From positions 62,001 through 126,000 of the forward strand of contig JBFWXS010000005.1 in the NCBI GenBank assembly GCA_050187175.1: a stretch of DNA of 64,000 nucleotides. Direction: 5' to 3'. Of the stretch, positions 61,369-64,000 are shown in pieces. Position 1 is the stretch's first letter. Each line of letters opens with the position of its first letter. The notes under the pieces were generated by a model. That model ran no database searches and was not told the DNA's origin. It worked only from the letters and a program-made list of their open reading frames with translations. Position numbers and translations under genes: made by a program. The DNA comes from Zeimonas sp050187175 (GTDB lineage Bacteria > Pseudomonadota > Gammaproteobacteria > Burkholderiales > Burkholderiaceae_E).

Positions 61369-61484
61369 GGTCGCACTCCGGATACCTGGATTGAGGGGAG
61401 AATGCCCGGCCCGCCTTGCGGCGCCCCGGGCTCGCCGATCGCTTGTTCGCTGTTTCGCGCCTATTGTGCCTGAGCCGCGCGGGC

Positions 61485-63107
61485 TCAGTCCCGGAAACGG
61501 GAAGTGATCGGATACCGCCAGTCGCGGCCGAAGGCCCGGTGGGTCACCCGGATGCCGACCGGCGCCTGGCGACGCTTGTATTCGCTGATCCGGATCAGCC
61601 GCACCACACGGTCGATGGCCTCGGGCGGATAGCCGGCCGCCGCGATCTCGTCGACGCTGCGGTCGTCTTCCATGTACATCTGCATGATGCCGTCGAGCAC
61701 CTCGTACGGCGGCAACGAATCCTGGTCGAGCTGGTCCGGGCGCAGCTCGGCCGACGGCGGCCGCGTGATGATCCGCTCCGGGATCACCTCGCCGCGCGTA
61801 TTGCGCCAGCGGGACAGCCGATAGACCATGGTCTTGGCGATGTCTTTGATCACCGCGAAGCCGCCGGCCATGTCGCCGTACAGCGTGCAGTAGCCGACCG
61901 CCATCTCGCTCTTGTTGCCGGTCGTCAGCACGATGGACCCGTACTTGTTGGACAGCGCCATCAGCAGGGTGCCGCGGATGCGCGCCTGGATGTTCTCCTC
62001 GGTGGTGTCCTGCGGCAGGCCCCGGAACTCGCCGGCGAGCGTGCCGGCGAAGGCGTCGACGCAGGCTGCGATCGGCAGCTCGTCGTAGCGCACGCCTACC
62101 CGGGCCGCCATGTCGCGCGAGTCTATCCATGAGATGTCGGCCGTATATGGCGACGGCATCATCACCGCACGCACTTTGTCGGCACCCAGTGCGTCGACCG
62201 CGATGGCCAGCGTCAGCGCCGAATCGATGCCGCCGGACAGGCCGATGATCGCGCCCGGAAAGCCGTTCTTGCCGAGATAGTCGCGCACGCCCAGCACCAG
62301 CGCCGAGTAGATCTGCTCCTCGAGCGGCAGCTCGGTGGGCAGCGGCGCGGCGACGAAGTCGACGGCCGAGCCGCCCGCTCCCATGGCCAGCTCGACTTTC
62401 AGCAGATGAGGCTCGAAGGCCGGCGCCTGCGCCGCCAGCGAGCCATCCGCCGCGAGCGCGAACGACAGCCCGTCGAAGACCAGCTCGTCCTGCCCGCCGA
62501 CCAGGTTGGCGGCCAGCATCGGCAGGCCCAGCCCGGACACCGTTTCACGCGCGATGTCCAGCCGCGCGTGCTGCTTGTTCATGTGATACGGCGACGCGTT
62601 CAGCGCCAGCAGTACCTGGGCGCCGGCCGCCCGTGCGCACTCCGGCGCATAGCGGAACCAGAAATCCTCGCAGACCACGACGCCGAAACGTACGCCGTCG
62701 ACCTCGAAGACCAGCGGACGATTGTCGGGAGTGAAATAACGGACCTCGTCGAACACGTCGTAGTTCGGCAGGTCGTGCTTGTGGTAGTGGCCCAGGATAC
62801 GGCCGCCGTGCAGCACGCTGGCGGCGTTGTACCGATGCTGATCCTGCTGCCGCGGGTGCCCGACGACCAGATGCAGATCGAGCCCGGCGGTGGCGGCCGC
62901 CAGCTGCTGCAGCGCGGCCTCGCTGGCGCGCATGAACGAGGCGCGCAGCAGCAGATCCTCGGGCGGATAGCCGGCCAGCGACAGCTCGGGGGTCAGCAAT
63001 ACCCGTACGCCGTCCGCGGCGGCCTGTCGCGCGGCGGCGATAATCCGCTCGGTGTTGCCGGGGAAATCTCCGACGATCTGATTGAGCTGCGCGGCCGCGA
63101 TTCGCAT
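61485..63107 (-). CDS. nadE: Glutamine-dependent NAD+ synthetase
   Basis: A 540-residue enzyme amidating deamido-NAD. Residues 1-260 are a nitrilase-like glutaminase with the Glu41/Lys/Cys triad (LLTPELSLAGYPPEDLLLRA, HYHKHDLPNY, GVVVCEDFWF). Residues about 275-540 are the synthetase with the P-loop IIGLSGGIDSALTLAIAVDA and TGNKSEMAVGYCTLYGD. The start MRIAAAQLNQ at 63107 fits; the frame is open three codons upstream to a TTG. Its start is only 11 bp from the divergent FemAB-like start. Confidence 0.96.
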   Translation of the reverse strand: MRIAAAQLNQIVGDFPGNTERIIAAARQAAADGVRVLLTPELSLAGYPPEDLLLRASFMRASEAALQQLAAATAGLDLHLVVGHPRQQDQHRYNAASVLHGGRILGHYHKHDLPNYDVFDEVRYFTPDNRPLVFEVDGVRFGVVVCEDFWFRYAPECARAAGAQVLLALNASPYHMNKQHARLDIARETVSGLGLPMLAANLVGGQDELVFDGLSFALAADGSLAAQAPAFEPHLLKVELAMGAGGSAVDFVAAPLPTELPLEEQIYSALVLGVRDYLGKNGFPGAIIGLSGGIDSALTLAIAVDALGADKVRAVMMPSPYTADISWIDSRDMAARVGVRYDELPIAACVDAFAGTLAGEFRGLPQDTTEENIQARIRGTLLMALSNKYGSIVLTTGNKSEMAVGYCTLYGDMAGGFAVIKDIAKTMVYRLSRWRNTRGEVIPERIITRPPSAELRPDQLDQDSLPPYEVLDGIMQMYMEDDRSVDEIAAAGYPPEAIDRVVRLIRISEYKRRQAPVGIRVTHRAFGRDWRYPITSRFRD

Positions 63108-63118
63108 GGAGGTCAACG

Positions 63119-64000
63119 TTGCTGGACGGTACGGATCGAAACGATTATCGCACGCAGGTTCTGCAGGATCTGGGTGGCCTGGATGCCGCGCAATGGAATG
63201 CGCTGGCCGCCGCGGACGGCGCGGCGCAGCCCTTCGTCCGGCATGAGTTCCTGCGCGCGCTCGAGCTCAGCGGCTGCGTCGGCCGCGACGCGGGCTGGGT
63301 GCCGCGGCATCTGCTGCTGTCGCGGGGCGGCGACGGTGGCGCCACCGCCGGGCCGCCGGTCGCCGCCGTGCCGCTGTACCTGAAGTACCACTCCTACGGC
63401 GAATACGTGTTCGACTGGGCCTGGGCCGATGCCTACCGCCAGCACGGACTGCGCTACTACCCGAAGCTGGTCGCCGCCGTCCCGTTCACGCCGGTGGCCG
63501 GCACGCGGCTGCTGGCCGGCGATGCCGGCGCGCGCCGGGCGATGGCCCGAGCCCTGCGGCAGACGGCGATCGACAGCGGCGCTTCGTCGCTGCACGTGCT
63601 GTTCCCGCCCGCGGCCGAAGCTGAACTGCTCGCCCAGGAAGGCCTGATGATCCGGCACGGCGTGCAATTCCATTGGCGCAACGCCGGCTACGCCCACTTC
63701 GACGAGTTCCTGGCGGCGCTGGCCCAGCCCAAGCGCAAGAAGATCCGGGCTGAACGGCGCAAGGTCGCCGAAGCCGGCGTGCGCATCGAGCGGCTGCGCG
63801 GCGGCGCCGTCGGCCGCGAACAGTGGGCCTTCTTCATGCGCTGCTACGAACACACGTACGCCGCGCACCACTCGACGCCGTACCTGAATCTCGATTTCTT
63901 CGAGCGGATCGGCGCGGCGCTGCCCGAGCGGCTGACGCTCGTGCTGGCCTCGCGCGAGGGCCGGCCGATCGCCGCCAGCCTGCTGATGCACGACGATTCG
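63119..64000 (+). CDS. FemAB-like (PF04339-type) GNAT-fold protein, cut by window end
   Basis: The first 294 codons of a protein of the peptidoglycan-biosynthesis/GNAT-like family (FemAB-like, DUF482). Typical stretches: QPFVRHEFLRALELSGCVGR, VAAVPLYLKYHSYGEYVFDW, ADAYRQHGLRYYPKLVAAVP, and QPKRKKIRAERRKVAEAGVR. Family members are usually about 370-400 residues and are suspected aminoacyl- or acyltransferases; no function is shown. The start is a TTG at 63119 with a perfect GGAGG 6 nt upstream; a stop lies just above it in frame and no ATG or GTG is available. It is divergent from nadE. Confidence 0.85.
   Translation, partial: MLDGTDRNDYRTQVLQDLGGLDAAQWNALAAADGAAQPFVRHEFLRALELSGCVGRDAGWVPRHLLLSRGGDGGATAGPPVAAVPLYLKYHSYGEYVFDWAWADAYRQHGLRYYPKLVAAVPFTPVAGTRLLAGDAGARRAMARALRQTAIDSGASSLHVLFPPAAEAELLAQEGLMIRHGVQFHWRNAGYAHFDEFLAALAQPKRKKIRAERRKVAEAGVRIERLRGGAVGREQWAFFMRCYEHTYAAHHSTPYLNLDFFERIGAALPERLTLVLASREGRPIAASLLMHDDS

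Overview
The window is a GC-rich chromosomal segment of a betaproteobacterium, most likely of the order Burkholderiales. Three things suggest this: the gene order thrS-infC-rpmI-rplT-pheS-pheT-ihfA-merR-tRNA-Pro, the order ftsK-lolA-rarA-serS opposite trxB, and two periplasmic Bug (TctC-type) binding proteins. PEP-CTERM, DUF1631 and LpxO-like proteins fit the same group. No insertion sequence, prophage, integrase or CRISPR array is visible. I cannot name a genus from the sequence alone.

Layout. 1-4.7 kb: the 3' part of aconitase and a membrane-bound EAL protein. 4.7-9.4 kb, minus strand: an SpmA-SpmB-like fusion, an AI-2E-family exporter, a DUF2059 protein and an orphan soluble histidine kinase. 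9.6-17.5 kb, minus strand: the translation cluster, with infC starting at ATC. 17.6-23.2 kb, plus strand: a compact operon of an Fe/2-oxoglutarate dioxygenase, a complete tripartite tricarboxylate transporter (TTT) and a four-domain rhodanese. 23.4-28.1 kb: a MaoC-phosphotransacetylase fusion overlapping acetate kinase, a YegP protein, NikR and an orphan Bug protein with a perfect 34-bp palindrome in its signal-peptide codons. 28.2-34.8 kb: tRNA-Ser(CGA), a DUF1631 protein, a divergent Fe3+-type ABC pair without its binding protein, and tRNA-Val(GAC).

35-44.8 kb: serS, rarA, an MFS carrier, lolA, ftsK and a Crp-family regulator on the minus strand, then trxB-smr on the plus strand. 44.7-46.7 kb: an unknown membrane protein and a PEP-CTERM protein. 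47-49.9 kb: a two-subunit Rieske oxygenase resembling the salicylate 5-hydroxylase group, divergent from a LysR regulator. 49.9-59.2 kb: a tightly overlapping catabolic operon (omega-aminotransferase, C45 amidohydrolase, complete peptide-type ABC importer, MocA-like nucleotidyltransferase) divergent from a GntR regulator. 59.3-64 kb: DUF4126, LpxO-like, glnB, nadE and a FemAB-like protein cut by the window end.

Two runs of 100 N (5342-5441 and 31354-31453) are scaffolding gaps, not biology. Each is flanked by an exact 127-bp duplicate. Removing the N run plus one copy (227 bases) restores a single reading frame in both affected genes. The most interesting possibly undescribed units are the dioxygenase-TTT-rhodanese operon and the aminotransferase-C45 hydrolase-ABC importer operon. 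Both look like import-plus-degradation modules for substrates that the sequence does not identify.
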